Origin: Peptostreptococcaceae bacterium
GTDB lineage: Bacteria; Bacillota_A; Clostridia; Peptostreptococcales; Acidaminobacteraceae
Length of the DNA stretch: 10,102 bases
Assembly (NCBI GenBank): GCA_013619035.1
Contig: JABXKX010000114.1
Coordinates: 1 to 10,102, forward strand
Reading direction: 5' to 3'
This document shows, piece after piece, positions 1-9,965 of the stretch. A program made the translations under genes and the position numbers. The notes beneath the pieces are model-generated. The model was given only the letters and a program-made list of their open reading frames with translations. It did not search any database and was not told where the DNA came from. Position 1 is the first letter of the stretch. The number at the start of each line of letters is the position of its first letter.

Positions 1-9
1 GTTTATAAA

Positions 10-2156
<2,147 letters not shown>

Positions 2157-2164
2157 CGTAACTC

Positions 2165-3703
2165 CTATTCTATATGTGTATCTGTATAATAAAAGGTCAG
2201 TATTTGTTCAAATTCAAACCCTTGTTCAGCCATGTTCTTTGCACCCCATTGACTCATACCAAGTCCATGTCCCCAACCTTTACCATTAATAACGTATTTG
2301 GTTGCTACATTTGGTATTTTAGACGTGTTGTCACCATTTGAGACATGCACATCACTTGATACTGTTGAAACCGTCCCATCTCCAGATATAACCGTTAACG
2401 TTGTAGGGCTCTTATATATAAATTCATTACCATCTGTTACAACAAGTGAGTTATCTGGTACTACTTTTAATAAAGTACTCTTAACTTCGTTGTAACCAAA
2501 GGCTTTTCTGATATCTTGTTTTGAAAGTATAGCATGATCATTGGTTCCAATAAATATTGCTTTATAGACTCTATTTTGATCTGTATATTCAGAAACATAA
2601 AAATTCTTCAAAGAACCGATATCATAACCTAACTCTTTTAGTCTGTTTTCAATAAATGATTTAGAATACTCAAGTGACCATGTATCATTGGGTGCACCAA
2701 TTGAAAACGGATCATAAACACCTTTGATATATGGTAGTGGTGAAGAAAATACATTTTCACTATTTTCTGTAAAGCCACCGCTATTTGAATGATAAAAAGC
2801 ATTGACCAAAGTTGTTTCATGTTTGAGTGTTAACCCACTGGTTTCATCCACTGCTTGGTTAGAAAGTGGACCTTCCCATCTATACCCACCATAAACTTGT
2901 GAATTAGTCGTATTGTCTAGATTAAAGCCATAATGACTAAATTTATTCATGTTAACAACTGCAAAATTCCTAGCAACAATCGCTTGGGCTTTTAAAGCTT
3001 CAATGGGCCAACTTTTGTCCATTTCACGTGGTACAACACCATATAAATATTCATCCATCATAATATAATTGATTAATGAAATATCATTGGTATTGACCCT
3101 TTTAGCACCAAAACCACCACGGTAAGTAGCATCACCAAAATAACTAAATGAATTTTTTAGTTCAGATCCAAGTGGCGCCATAATATACTCACCAATCGAA
3201 GAATCAAAACCTAAAAGTACAGCGCCACTTTTTATAACAACTAAGTTTGCATTAGGTATACCCAATACTGCAGAATAACCACTACCTGTTAAACGAGTTG
3301 TTTCAGCTTGTGCTGCACTTTGATTAGAAGAAGTACTATACACATAGTAGTTGCCAGATTTAACAACAAAGCCACCTGTGACTTGGCCTATGATAGCATT
3401 TGCTTCTTCATAAGTCGCATACGGACCAACAACAGCATGGTAACCATTATCTTTATCAAATGAAAATTGTGTGATCTGAGGTAATTGTACCAACGAAACA
3501 TATTGATCGTTTATCAGTTCACCCAGTTCAAAAGCCGTATTGCCTCTGATTACTACCAAAGGTTTAACTGTATTGTTATCAGCTGCAGTATATTGCAGTC
3601 CAATCTTAATAATATTGATCTCATTTGTTTCAGCAAATCCTATTATAGAAAAAATAAGACTAAGAATCAATGAAAATATAACTATTCTACTTGTTTTTCT
3701 CAT
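2165..3703 (-). CDS. Secreted SpoIID/LytB-type peptidoglycan hydrolase with SPOR-like region
   Basis: This is a 512-residue exported protein of the SpoIID/LytB family. Members are lytic transglycosylases that cut peptidoglycan glycan strands, in sporulation or general wall turnover. A signal peptide is clear: MRKTSR, then a hydrophobic run (7-23) with probable cleavage after FA (23-24). Residues about 86-147 look like one or two degenerate SPOR-type peptidoglycan-binding units ([17 protein letters not shown], then YYVYSTSS...GYSAVL). The SpoIID core spans about 190-505. It includes GVVPREM (222-228), where Glu227 is the expected catalytic acid, then [14 protein letters not shown] (235-248), HSNSGG (305-310) and the C-terminal [19 protein letters not shown] (474-492). 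The gene sits between ruvB and queA, as in several clostridia. The SD AGGGGG overlaps the ruvB stop. The neighbours do not show whether the role is in sporulation or in vegetative wall remodelling. Its presence implies the host makes, or recently made, peptidoglycan. Confidence 0.92.
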   Translation of the reverse strand: MRKTSRIVIFSLILSLIFSIIGFAETNEINIIKIGLQYTAADNNTVKPLVVIRGNTAFELGELINDQYVSLVQLPQITQFSFDKDNGYHAVVGPYATYEEANAIIGQVTGGFVVKSGNYYVYSTSSNQSAAQAETTRLTGSGYSAVLGIPNANLVVIKSGAVLLGFDSSIGEYIMAPLGSELKNSFSYFGDATYRGGFGAKRVNTNDISLINYIMMDEYLYGVVPREMDKSWPIEALKAQAIVARNFAVVNMNKFSHYGFNLDNTTNSQVYGGYRWEGPLSNQAVDETSGLTLKHETTLVNAFYHSNSGGFTENSENVFSSPLPYIKGVYDPFSIGAPNDTWSLEYSKSFIENRLKELGYDIGSLKNFYVSEYTDQNRVYKAIFIGTNDHAILSKQDIRKAFGYNEVKSTLLKVVPDNSLVVTDGNEFIYKSPTTLTVISGDGTVSTVSSDVHVSNGDNTSKIPNVATKYVINGKGWGHGLGMSQWGAKNMAEQGFEFEQILTFYYTDTHIE

Positions 3704-3711
3704 ATAACCCC

Positions 3712-4755
3712 CTATTGATTGCGTTCTTCAAATAAATATACCATATTAAAATGTTCATAAGCATGTTTTGTTAGTACCCGACCACGAGGTGTTCTATTTA
3801 AAAAACCTAACTGTAAAAGATATGGTTCATAAACATCTTCTATTGTTATTTTTTCTTCACCAGTAGAGGCTGCGAGCGTATCTAATCCTACAGGACCACC
3901 GCTAAATTTATCCATAATGGTTAATACTATTTTTCTGTCCACGCCGTCTAAACCAAGTTTGTCCACTTCAAGTAAATCTAAAGCTTTATTGGCAAGGTCA
4001 TCTGTGATAATGCCATCTCCTACTACTTGAGCATAATCTCTTACTCGCTTCAGTAAACGATTAACAATTCTTGGGGTACCTCTAGAACGTCTTGAAATTT
4101 CATTTGTAGCATTACCCTTAATTTCTACATTCATAATTTCAGCCGAACGTTTGACTATTTGGCTCAGCTCTTTGGTATTATAAAGTTCTAATTTACAGAT
4201 TACTCCAAAACGATCTCTTAAAGGCGAGGTTAACTGCCCAGCTCTAGTAGTCGCACCAATCAATGTAAACTTAGGTAACTCTACACGCACCGATCTAGCC
4301 CCAGGTCCTTTACCAATCATAATGTCTAAAGTAAAATCTTCCATTGCAGGATACAAGACTTCTTCTACCGTCCTGTTAAGTCGATGTATCTCATCAATAA
4401 ACAAAACATCATTTTCACTTAGACTATTCAGTATTGCTGCCAAATCGCCTGGTCTTTCTATTGCAGGACCTGAAGTTACTTTTATATTAACATTCATTTC
4501 ATTAGCAATGATATTGGATAAAGTTGTTTTACCCAGTCCTGGCGGGCCATAAAGCAAAACATGATCTAGTGGTTCATGTCTCATCTTTGCTGCCTCTATA
4601 AATATCTTTAATTTTTCTTTTTGCTTGTCTTGACCCACATAGTCATCAAGACTTTGTGGTCGAAGGGTTTTATCCATCATTTGCTCATGTTCTTTCAGCT
4701 CTGGTGTGACAAAACGATCTGATTCTAAATCTTCAAATCCATCAAAACGATTCAT
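3712..4755 (-). CDS. ruvB: Holliday junction branch migration ATPase RuvB
   Basis: RuvB is the hexameric AAA+ motor that, loaded by RuvA, drives branch migration of Holliday junctions in recombinational repair. The 347 residues are typical. Visible elements are the N-terminal [12 protein letters not shown] block (31-42), Walker A GPPGLGKT (70-77), Walker B FIDEIHRL (119-126), sensor I GATTRAG (167-173), SPLRDRFG (177-184) and the sensor II/winged-helix entry [14 protein letters not shown] (224-237). The C-terminal winged helix ends with [19 protein letters not shown], the usual DNA-contact block. The ATG start has the SD TAGGAG, whose TAG terminates ruvA, leaving 8 nt between the genes. No anomalies were seen. 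Confidence 0.98.
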   Translation of the reverse strand: MNRFDGFEDLESDRFVTPELKEHEQMMDKTLRPQSLDDYVGQDKQKEKLKIFIEAAKMRHEPLDHVLLYGPPGLGKTTLSNIIANEMNVNIKVTSGPAIERPGDLAAILNSLSENDVLFIDEIHRLNRTVEEVLYPAMEDFTLDIMIGKGPGARSVRVELPKFTLIGATTRAGQLTSPLRDRFGVICKLELYNTKELSQIVKRSAEIMNVEIKGNATNEISRRSRGTPRIVNRLLKRVRDYAQVVGDGIITDDLANKALDLLEVDKLGLDGVDRKIVLTIMDKFSGGPVGLDTLAASTGEEKITIEDVYEPYLLQLGFLNRTPRGRVLTKHAYEHFNMVYLFEERNQ

Positions 4756-4763
4756 GGAAACTC

Positions 4764-5372
4764 CTATCTATTCATTAGGTTTTTTAATGCTAATTTTATT
4801 ATGTCTTCAGTTGTCAGATTCATCGTCTCAATACCTGAGACTGCATCATTAATTTCAGTATGAGTATACCCTAATGATAACAAACCTGCTTTTGCATCTT
4901 CGAAAGCTGTATGATCCATATCCAAGGCTTCTTGAATAACTTCACCATGATCAATTGAAATATGCATTACTTTCTTCACTTTATCTTTTAACTCTAATAT
5001 AATACGCTCTGCGGTCTTTTTACCAACACCGTTTGCCTGTGTTAACGCTTTAACATCACCTGAAATCAAGATGGTATAAAGACTTGTATATGGTATTGAC
5101 GATAAAATGGCTATTCCAACTTTTGTCCCCACCCCACTGATTGAAGTTAACAACCTAAACATCTTCAACTCATTTTTAGAACTAAATCCACACAATGTAA
5201 TGCTATCTTCTCTAACAACCATCTCTGTAAAAATACATACCTTTTCACCGTGATGAGATAAGTCTCCTATTGTTGTTAGAGATGTTTTTATCTTATAACC
5301 AATATCGTTGGCTTCTACAACAATATAGTCTTCATCAACATATTCAACATATCCTTTTATATAATCTAACAT
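4764..5372 (-). CDS. ruvA: Holliday junction DNA-binding protein RuvA
   Basis: RuvA is the tetrameric Holliday-junction binding protein that recruits RuvB. With the start at 5372 it has 202 residues, the normal family length. It opens with [10 protein letters not shown], matching the usual M-I-x-Y-I-x-G beginning. The order is an N-terminal OB fold (1-62), two helix-hairpin-helix motifs (TSISGVGTK, 76-84, and [14 protein letters not shown], 111-124), then a flexible linker and the C-terminal RuvB-binding domain (about 155-202). An in-frame ATG at 5429 would add 19 residues but has no Shine-Dalgarno and no family support. The ATG at 5372 has GGAG at good spacing. This is the first gene of the ruvAB-spoIID-queA-tgt operon, with a promoter about 165 nt upstream. 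Confidence 0.97.
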   Translation of the reverse strand: MLDYIKGYVEYVDEDYIVVEANDIGYKIKTSLTTIGDLSHHGEKVCIFTEMVVREDSITLCGFSSKNELKMFRLLTSISGVGTKVGIAILSSIPYTSLYTILISGDVKALTQANGVGKKTAERIILELKDKVKKVMHISIDHGEVIQEALDMDHTAFEDAKAGLLSLGYTHTEINDAVSGIETMNLTTEDIIKLALKNLMNR

Positions 5373-5457
5373 AAATTCTCCATTCTCTTTCTTATATTCT
5401 AACACAAACATACATTCGATTGTAGTCATTTGATATTACAAATTCTTTAAATGACAA

Positions 5458-5483
5458 GAAACCTGAGGGGTTCCTCAGGTTTC
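5458..5483 (-). terminator. Strong hairpin between the ATP-grasp gene and ruvA, probable intrinsic terminator or attenuator
   Basis: A perfect 11-bp stem (GAAACCTGAGG / CCTCAGGTTTC) closes a 4-nt loop. On the minus strand it is followed by TTGTCATTTAAAG, a moderate rather than clean U-tract. The plus-strand side has no T-run, so it should act on minus-strand transcription. It lies 110 nt beyond the ATP-grasp stop and could end that operon. It also lies downstream of the best ruvA promoter (5545-5553), so it could act as an attenuator in the ruvA leader. Confidence 0.6.
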
Positions 5484-5500
5484 CGTCGATTAGGGTTAAC

Positions 5501-5518
5501 TTAGATAAAAGTATCTAA
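5501..5518 (-). other. Small leader hairpin upstream of ruvA
   Basis: This is a perfect 7-bp inverted repeat (TTAGATA / TATCTAA) around a 4-nt loop. It lies between the predicted ruvA transcription start (~5538) and the larger hairpin at 5458-5483. It is AT-rich and weak. It may be part of a structured leader or simply chance in AT-rich DNA. Confidence 0.3.
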
Positions 5519-5535
5519 TGAATGTTTACGACAAC

Positions 5536-5546
5536 ATTGTAACAAT
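5536..5546. promoter_or_regulatory. Possible operator dyad at the ruvA promoter
   Basis: The palindrome ATTGT-N-ACAAT overlaps the last bases of the -10 element and the predicted transcription start, a classic repressor position. It does not match the Bacillus LexA box (CGAAC-N4-GTTCG). Any link to SOS control of ruvAB is therefore unproven. The arms are only 5 bp, and a chance palindrome is possible. Confidence 0.22.
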
Positions 5547-5553
5547 TATACCA
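5545..5553 (-). promoter_or_regulatory. Extended -10 promoter for the ruvAB-queA-tgt operon
   Basis: The minus strand reads TGGTATAAT, a consensus -10 TATAAT with the extended TGn motif. No good TTGACA is present 16-18 nt upstream, which fits extended -10 promoters. Transcription should begin near 5538, giving a leader of about 165 nt before the ruvA ATG. A second, weaker candidate is TTGTCA at 5452-5457 with a poor -10 (TATCAA) 16 nt further on. It lies just past the terminator-like hairpin. Confidence 0.6.
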
Positions 5554-5593
5554 CTTACATACTTAATAATACAGAAAAATACTGAATTCCTTA

Positions 5594-6757
5594 TTATTTA
5601 TTTCTTTTTCGTAACATTTTATTTTTCATATAAGTAAAATAAGGCTTCGGGTCATCCAATGACCATATCGCATAGATGGTTTTATATCTCATGCTTTTGA
5701 AATACTCTACCAAAGTCAACTGATGTGTTTTAAAGTACTTCACAATCGATATCAAGTCTTCAATATGGTATCTAAACGTATAATTTGTAGATTCCTTAAA
5801 TATCTTTTTAGGCAGTGCTTCACCTGTTAACTCTTTATATGCCACTAAAGGAAAATTAATGCCTGCTTTATCTAATAAACAGTTCAGTGTGGTTGTTCTT
5901 GTATTAACCTCTATCAAATAATATTCGTTATTTCTATCATCTTTTTTAAACTCTATTTCTGCAAACCCTTTAAATCCAATTGTTTCTAAAAAACTTTGGC
6001 CTATTTGATGTAGTGCCTCAATATGTCTTTGTAAGGTATATGACGAAGCGCCATAATTTATTGGAAATTGTCTTATTTTCTGACAAGTCATACTATGTGT
6101 CACTTGACTACTTTGATTCAAATAACAATCGTATGTACACACATTTGAATCTGCTCCTACAATTTTTCTTTGAACAATCATAGAAAATCCATCATTATGA
6201 GTCTGTTCTATCGCTTTTAATAGTGACGTTTTATCATTACAAATAAACATCTTTTTACGATAGTGATTTACAAAACTAGGGGAATCAGTTGGTTTCAATA
6301 AACAAGGATAACCAATTAAATTCTCAAAGTTACTCCAATCAATTGCGTTAGAATTCATCGTATCTGGAATTTTAACATGATGTTCATCAGCTAGTTCTTG
6401 TAACCCAGACTTATCCATTACTTTCGTCCATAATCCCTGTTCTGTCATAGGAATCAAATAAGATTCTTTTAAAACCTCTAAATGGTTATCCATAAAAGCG
6501 ACATATGCATCGGCGGTTGGAAAAAGTACCGGTTTAAATGACTGCTTTTTTCCATACTCAACTAAATATGCCAATAACTCGACCTCATTCTTATAGTGAG
6601 GTACAATCAGCTGTTCCTTTAAATATTTAGAAGAAGCACCATAAGTATTTATACGATTATAATCCATCGCAACAACATCAATGCCCTCTTTCCCTAAACA
6701 TCTTATGATACTGAGTCCTATGTAATAATTACTACCAAGTACTACAGCTTGATTCAT
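5594..6757 (-). CDS. ATP-grasp carboxylate-amine ligase family protein
   Basis: This 387-residue cytoplasmic protein has ATP-grasp architecture. The N-terminal Rossmann-like pre-ATP domain starts MNQAVVLGSNYYIGLSIIRCL (1-21). The ATP-grasp core has a lysine in LLKPTDSP (Lys155 expected to bind ATP), a second strand motif SMIVQRKIVGAD (192-203), FAEIEFKKDD (265-274) and the metal-binding EVNTRTTTLN (283-292, with Glu283, Asn285 and Arg287). The family couples a carboxylate to an amine through an acyl-phosphate. Relatives include predicted COG3919-type enzymes and the D-aspartate ligases of some Gram-positives, but the substrate cannot be read from the sequence. The basic C-terminus (KNKMLRKRNK) is unusual. 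The ATG overlaps the TGA of the preceding acetyltransferase gene (ATGA), with GGAGAG as SD, so it is translated in coupling with that broken gene and belongs to the sensor-kinase operon. Confidence 0.82.
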   Translation of the reverse strand: MNQAVVLGSNYYIGLSIIRCLGKEGIDVVAMDYNRINTYGASSKYLKEQLIVPHYKNEVELLAYLVEYGKKQSFKPVLFPTADAYVAFMDNHLEVLKESYLIPMTEQGLWTKVMDKSGLQELADEHHVKIPDTMNSNAIDWSNFENLIGYPCLLKPTDSPSFVNHYRKKMFICNDKTSLLKAIEQTHNDGFSMIVQRKIVGADSNVCTYDCYLNQSSQVTHSMTCQKIRQFPINYGASSYTLQRHIEALHQIGQSFLETIGFKGFAEIEFKKDDRNNEYYLIEVNTRTTTLNCLLDKAGINFPLVAYKELTGEALPKKIFKESTNYTFRYHIEDLISIVKYFKTHQLTLVEYFKSMRYKTIYAIWSLDDPKPYFTYMKNKMLRKRNK

Positions 6758-7255
6758 AATCTCTCCATTTCAAAATAAGATTCATAACGTTTGGTATCAT
6801 CATACCAAACATCCCCTTTATAAATAAATCCTAATTTAATCAGTAATTTTCTCGAATTAACATTTTCTAAGTGACACATTGCTATGATTTTTTTGATATC
6901 AATCGTATCAGCAAATTCCAGTACGGCTTTACCTGCTTCAGATCCGTAACTTTGATGATGAAATTCAGGTATGATATGAATCCCAAACTCGTAAACCTTT
7001 TCTTCTTCATCTTCTACAGATAAACCACAACATCCAATGACTTCATTTCTACCTTTTAAAACCACTTTCAAACAGTTGTACACCAAATGCTTTATAATGT
7101 TCTATACCTCTATTGATAGAAAGAACAATCTGGCTCTCACTTAGAGTAGGTTCAATATACTTCATAACTTCTTCATTGCCCCATAACTTCAGACCTACAG
7201 AAACATCTTCTTTTTGCCATACTCTATAATATAATCTTTCTGATTCAAATAACAT
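6754..7255 (-). pseudogene. RimJ/RimL-type GNAT N-acetyltransferase broken by a +1 frameshift
   Basis: Two frames together encode one GNAT acetyltransferase that would transfer acetyl from acetyl-CoA to an amine. Frame 1 (7255 down to 7049) gives MLFESERLYYRVW...HYKAFGVQLF. Frame 2 (to 6754) continues with VVLKGRNEVIGCCGL, the acetyl-CoA motif region PEFHHQSYGSEAGKAVL (Q-x-x-G-x-E) and CHLENVNSRKLLIKLGF. Removing one A from the AAA run at 7066-7068 gives QLFEVVLKGRNEVIG and a normal 166-residue protein. The span of 502 nt is exactly one base too long. The start has the SD TAGGGAT overlapping the response-regulator stop, 5 nt away. As read, the product stops at residue 68 and lacks the acetyl-CoA site. 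A recent mutation, a sequencing error in a short homopolymer or, less likely, programmed +1 shifting would all fit. Confidence 0.85.
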
Positions 7256-7260
7256 AATCC

Positions 7261-8085
7261 CTACTTAAGCAATATAATATTTTCTATAAAACGTCTGATT
7301 GATATTTTACCACCAGCACTTCTCTTACCTCTTATATAATCCATTTCAGCTTTAACATTTTGAAAATCATAAAGTGAATTTGAATATGCTAAAAAGATTT
7401 CATTCATATAATCTTCTATACCGATGTTAGCAAGATTAATTAATCCTTTGTTGATTGCTCTTCTTAATCGTTGTTCCATCGCTTTAGGATTATCAGATAG
7501 CTTCTTACAAATGTCTTTTACTTTGAAATCAAATGATGATTGATCATTTTCTAACATGTAAACACAGATGGTCAAAATATCTTCGGTTCCTTTTTCACCC
7601 ATAATACCTAATTTAGAAAAAATAAGTTTGATGCTTCTAAGAGGATCCGCTTTTGGTTTTTCAATTGTCTTTTCATTTTTTCTAAACATTTTTCCCATGA
7701 TTTCAAATTTATTTTCAAGTTCTATTTTCTCAGTAACCTTCTCAATAACCTTTGCAACTTCATTTCTGTTAATTGGTTTATTGATGAAAAATTCAATCCC
7801 ACTTTCATAGGCCTTTGAAATCATACTTTTATTGGTGACTTGAGAAATCATAATACACTTAGGCACACGAGCAAGCGATTGTATAGCCGTTACAATGGCA
7901 ATACCATCAACTTCTGGCATCAAAAGATCTATCAATACAATATCAGGCTCTAATTCTGAAACCATTTCTAAGGCTTTTCGACCTTCATGACAAACACCTA
8001 CAACTTCACCTAAACTAGAACTCTGTATGATACTCTCTAATATTCTTATGATCTTATGATCATCATCTACGATTACAAATTTCAT
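7261..8085 (-). CDS. Response regulator with YcbB/GlnL-type output domain
   Basis: The protein has 274 residues from the ATG at 8085. It starts MKFVIVDDDH, the canonical receiver opening. The receiver (1-120) carries the acidic Asp7-9, phospho-acceptor Asp53 (LIDLLMP), Ser81 (MIS) and Lys103 (NKP). After a linker (about 120-150), the C-terminal part (about 155-274) has the form of a YcbB domain: GIMGEKGTEDILTICVYML, then KAMEQRLRRAINKGLINLANIG, then a basic tail IRGKRSAGGKISIRRFIE. This is the output domain of B. subtilis GlnL, which controls glutamine uptake and glutaminase genes. An in-frame ATG at 8139 would add 18 residues inside the kinase gene, without family support. The chosen start is 1 nt past the kinase stop, with the SD AGGGGG inside the kinase end. 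That the target is glutamine metabolism is inferred from the family only. Confidence 0.88.
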   Translation of the reverse strand: MKFVIVDDDHKIIRILESIIQSSSLGEVVGVCHEGRKALEMVSELEPDIVLIDLLMPEVDGIAIVTAIQSLARVPKCIMISQVTNKSMISKAYESGIEFFINKPINRNEVAKVIEKVTEKIELENKFEIMGKMFRKNEKTIEKPKADPLRSIKLIFSKLGIMGEKGTEDILTICVYMLENDQSSFDFKVKDICKKLSDNPKAMEQRLRRAINKGLINLANIGIEDYMNEIFLAYSNSLYDFQNVKAEMDYIRGKRSAGGKISIRRFIENIILLK

Positions 8086-8086
8086 T

Positions 8087-9385
8087 TTATCCCCCTGCGT
8101 ACTCTTTATTAACATAAACGTAAAAATCAGTGCCCACATTTTTAACTGATTTTACTTGTATATATCCATTCAACTTATTTTCCACTATATCTTTTACTAA
8201 AGCAAGCCCTACACCTCTACAAATATTGCCTGTTTCTTCATTAAACTTTGTAGAAAATCCTGTTTCAAAGATATATTCTAAATCTTTATCATCTATACCA
8301 GTGCCATTATCAGAAATGGTAAAAATGTAATATTCGGCATTTTCTTGAAATTTCAGCTTAACAACACCATGTTTATTAGTCTTTAAGAGTTCTTCTATCG
8401 CATTGTTTACAAGATTTCTTAGTACCGACATCAGTAAATAGTGTTCTTTAACATACCGATTGGTATGAATATTGGTAATAAACTGAATATCTGAACCAAT
8501 CGAGTTTAAATATCTTGTTATACTATATCTCAGTATTTTGACAAGTTCCACCAATCTCATCTGATTAAAATTAACTTCACCATCAGTAATTTTACCTAAA
8601 CCATCTACTACACGAGAATAATTCTTCTTGATTTCATGTATATCAGTTGCTATTTTTAAAGCAATTCTTTTGGTTTCCTCTGGCTCTAGTTCATCAAGTT
8701 CAGAATAGAGTGTGTATGCATCACTCATAACATATTCAACATAATCCATATTTTTTTGGATAAAATAAGCTTCACTTTTAAGTTCTGATGTTAACATCAA
8801 GAGTTGTTTGTACCTGATTTCATGTTCATCTTTTCGAATCAGTCTTGAATAATGATTCAAAAAGATCACTATGGCGATACTGATAAATACCCTAATGAGT
8901 GCTACTAATAAGAAGATCATTGTTGAATTGGATGTAAAAATAAACGATGGACCATGTCTAAACAACGCTTCTGCAGTATTACCGGCCCAGTCACCAAAAA
9001 CAGCTACAACAGCCCAGTGGGATAAGGACACTTTCTCACTTTTATAATATAAAAAATAAAAAATCAAACCATACAATAAATCAAAATAAATAAACGGGAA
9101 GTCACTCCAGAAGGCATCTGCAAAACTTCCATATATATTGACTTGGGTTAACGTTCTAAATGCAAGTCCTACTGACGTGACATAAAGGGCCGTTTTAAAT
9201 GGATTTAGGGTTCTGTCAAAATAATAATAAATTGGTAAAACAGCAACAGATATTGAAAACTTAAATTCAAACGGTAATGAATCAAAATAAAACTGCGAAA
9301 TAAGTGCATCAACTAATGCAATAATCAACATCTTCGTATGAGTGTTGAGTGTGTTTTTTTCTAAATTGAATAAACTTAAATTCAT
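8087..9385 (-). CDS. Membrane sensor histidine kinase, GlnK-like
   Basis: This 432-residue kinase has an N-terminal integral-membrane sensor with about six hydrophobic segments (roughly 17-36, 43-57, 64-78, 96-114, 122-138 and 155-177). A coiled-coil-like stretch follows (180-245). The H-box is IHEIKKNYSRV, with His250 the likely phosphorylated residue. The GHKL ATPase follows, with the N-box LRNLVNNAIEEL (322-333), G1 SDNGTGI (358-364), F-box IFETGFSTKF (372-381) and G2 CRGVGLALVKDIV (389-401). The H-box style, the GFSTKF block and the paired YcbB-type regulator resemble B. subtilis GlnK (YcbA). No extracellular ligand domain is present, so sensing probably occurs in the membrane or just inside it. 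The start has the SD AGGAG. The gene opens a four-gene operon from its own promoter. The signal is not demonstrated. Confidence 0.88.
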   Translation of the reverse strand: MNLSLFNLEKNTLNTHTKMLIIALVDALISQFYFDSLPFEFKFSISVAVLPIYYYFDRTLNPFKTALYVTSVGLAFRTLTQVNIYGSFADAFWSDFPFIYFDLLYGLIFYFLYYKSEKVSLSHWAVVAVFGDWAGNTAEALFRHGPSFIFTSNSTMIFLLVALIRVFISIAIVIFLNHYSRLIRKDEHEIRYKQLLMLTSELKSEAYFIQKNMDYVEYVMSDAYTLYSELDELEPEETKRIALKIATDIHEIKKNYSRVVDGLGKITDGEVNFNQMRLVELVKILRYSITRYLNSIGSDIQFITNIHTNRYVKEHYLLMSVLRNLVNNAIEELLKTNKHGVVKLKFQENAEYYIFTISDNGTGIDDKDLEYIFETGFSTKFNEETGNICRGVGLALVKDIVENKLNGYIQVKSVKNVGTDFYVYVNKEYAGG

Positions 9386-9408
9386 GTATTCTCCTAACTA
9401 TTCTACTT

Positions 9409-9437
9409 ATTTTATCAGAAAAATAAATAGAATCCAA
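9409..9437 (-). promoter_or_regulatory. Promoter of the sensor-kinase operon
   Basis: On the minus strand TGATAAAAT (9409-9417) is an extended -10. It lies 17 nt after a weak -35 TTGGAT (9432-9437) that sits inside the stem of the upstream terminator. Transcription would start near 9402, leaving a leader of roughly 16 nt with the SD TAGGAG. The 45-nt space before the kinase gene holds nothing else. Confidence 0.45.
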
Positions 9438-9454
9438 ACCTAAGGTTTGGATTC
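9430..9454 (-). terminator. Intrinsic terminator of the GNAT gene
   Basis: A perfect 11-bp stem (GAATCCAAACC / GGTTTGGATTC) with a 3-nt loop starts 4 nt after the GNAT stop codon. On the minus strand it is followed by TATTTATTTTTCTG, a good U-rich tract. The hairpin therefore ends the GNAT transcript and separates it from the kinase operon, although the kinase -35 overlaps its stem. Confidence 0.85.
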
Positions 9455-9458
9455 CTAA

Positions 9459-9953
9459 TTAAAATAATGGTTTCATCATTGGTTGGTACTCAAATCCTCT
9501 TTTACCAGAGTATCTTGCCATTCGAAGTCCTGTTGTTTTCTTATATCCTAAATTCTCATAGAATCCAACCGCTTCAACAGTTGCTGACAATCTTACATAA
9601 GAAAATCCTTCAACCATACACTTTTCTTCAAACTTTTCTACCAACTTCGAACCGACACCGTTTCTTGCATGGCTTTCATCTACAAATAAGTTTAAGATAT
9701 TATCTTTGCTACCTCTAACGATACCAACAATCTTTTCCTTATCATACGCCACCCATATATCAGACTGTGCTAAGGTTCTTTCCAATTCCATAACGTGTTT
9801 AGGATTTTCAGAATTAACATAATTGAAAATACCTAAAAACTTTTCTTTTGATTTATCATTCACATTTTTAAATGTATGTTCTTTCATCATAGTAGCTAGC
9901 AAATTGCTAACTTCTTGAAAATTCGTTCCATCATAAGCTTTAATACTATTCAA
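9459..9953 (-). CDS. GNAT-family N-acetyltransferase
   Basis: This 164-residue single-domain GNAT protein would transfer acetyl from acetyl-CoA to an unknown amine. It shows β4 DIWVAYDKEKIVGIVRG (65-81), then NLFVDESHARNGVGSKLVEKFEE (88-110), the acetyl-CoA pyrophosphate loop, with Ala96 where Gln or Arg is usual. The C-terminal motif is RLSATVEAVGFYENLGYKK (121-139). The start codon is TTG at 9953. It has the SD GAGGTG 5 nt upstream, and the fold begins at once (IKAYDGTNFQEVSNLL), while the first internal ATG (residue 22) would remove the first helix. A structured leader precedes it and its own terminator follows, so it appears to be a one-gene, separately controlled unit. Resistance, polyamine or ribosomal substrates are all possible. 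Confidence 0.9.
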   Translation of the reverse strand: MNSIKAYDGTNFQEVSNLLATMMKEHTFKNVNDKSKEKFLGIFNYVNSENPKHVMELERTLAQSDIWVAYDKEKIVGIVRGSKDNILNLFVDESHARNGVGSKLVEKFEEKCMVEGFSYVRLSATVEAVGFYENLGYKKTTGLRMARYSGKRGFEYQPMMKPLF

Positions 9954-9958
9954 AATAA

Positions 9959-9964
9959 CACCTC
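9959..9964 (-). promoter_or_regulatory. Ribosome binding site deciding a TTG start
   Basis: The minus strand reads GAGGTG, then TTATT, then the TTG start codon of the GNAT gene. The site lies directly beside a stem (CAAG / CTTG around AAAT) and the longer alternative hairpin of the leader. Access to it may therefore depend on leader folding. Confidence 0.6.
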
Positions 9965-9965
9965 A

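Noticed and set aside
5373..5429. Longer RuvA beginning at 5429.
   Set aside because: It has no Shine-Dalgarno and adds 19 residues absent from the family. The internal ATG has a good SD.
7049..7086. Programmed frameshifting in the split GNAT gene (GGTTTTAAAAGG).
   Set aside because: The needed shift is +1, the run does not form a proper -1 slippery heptamer in the reading frame, and no stimulatory SD or structure is evident. A simple indel explains it.
8086..8139. Longer response regulator beginning at 8139.
   Set aside because: It would overlap the kinase gene and precede the canonical MKFVIVDDD opening with unrelated hydrophobic sequence.
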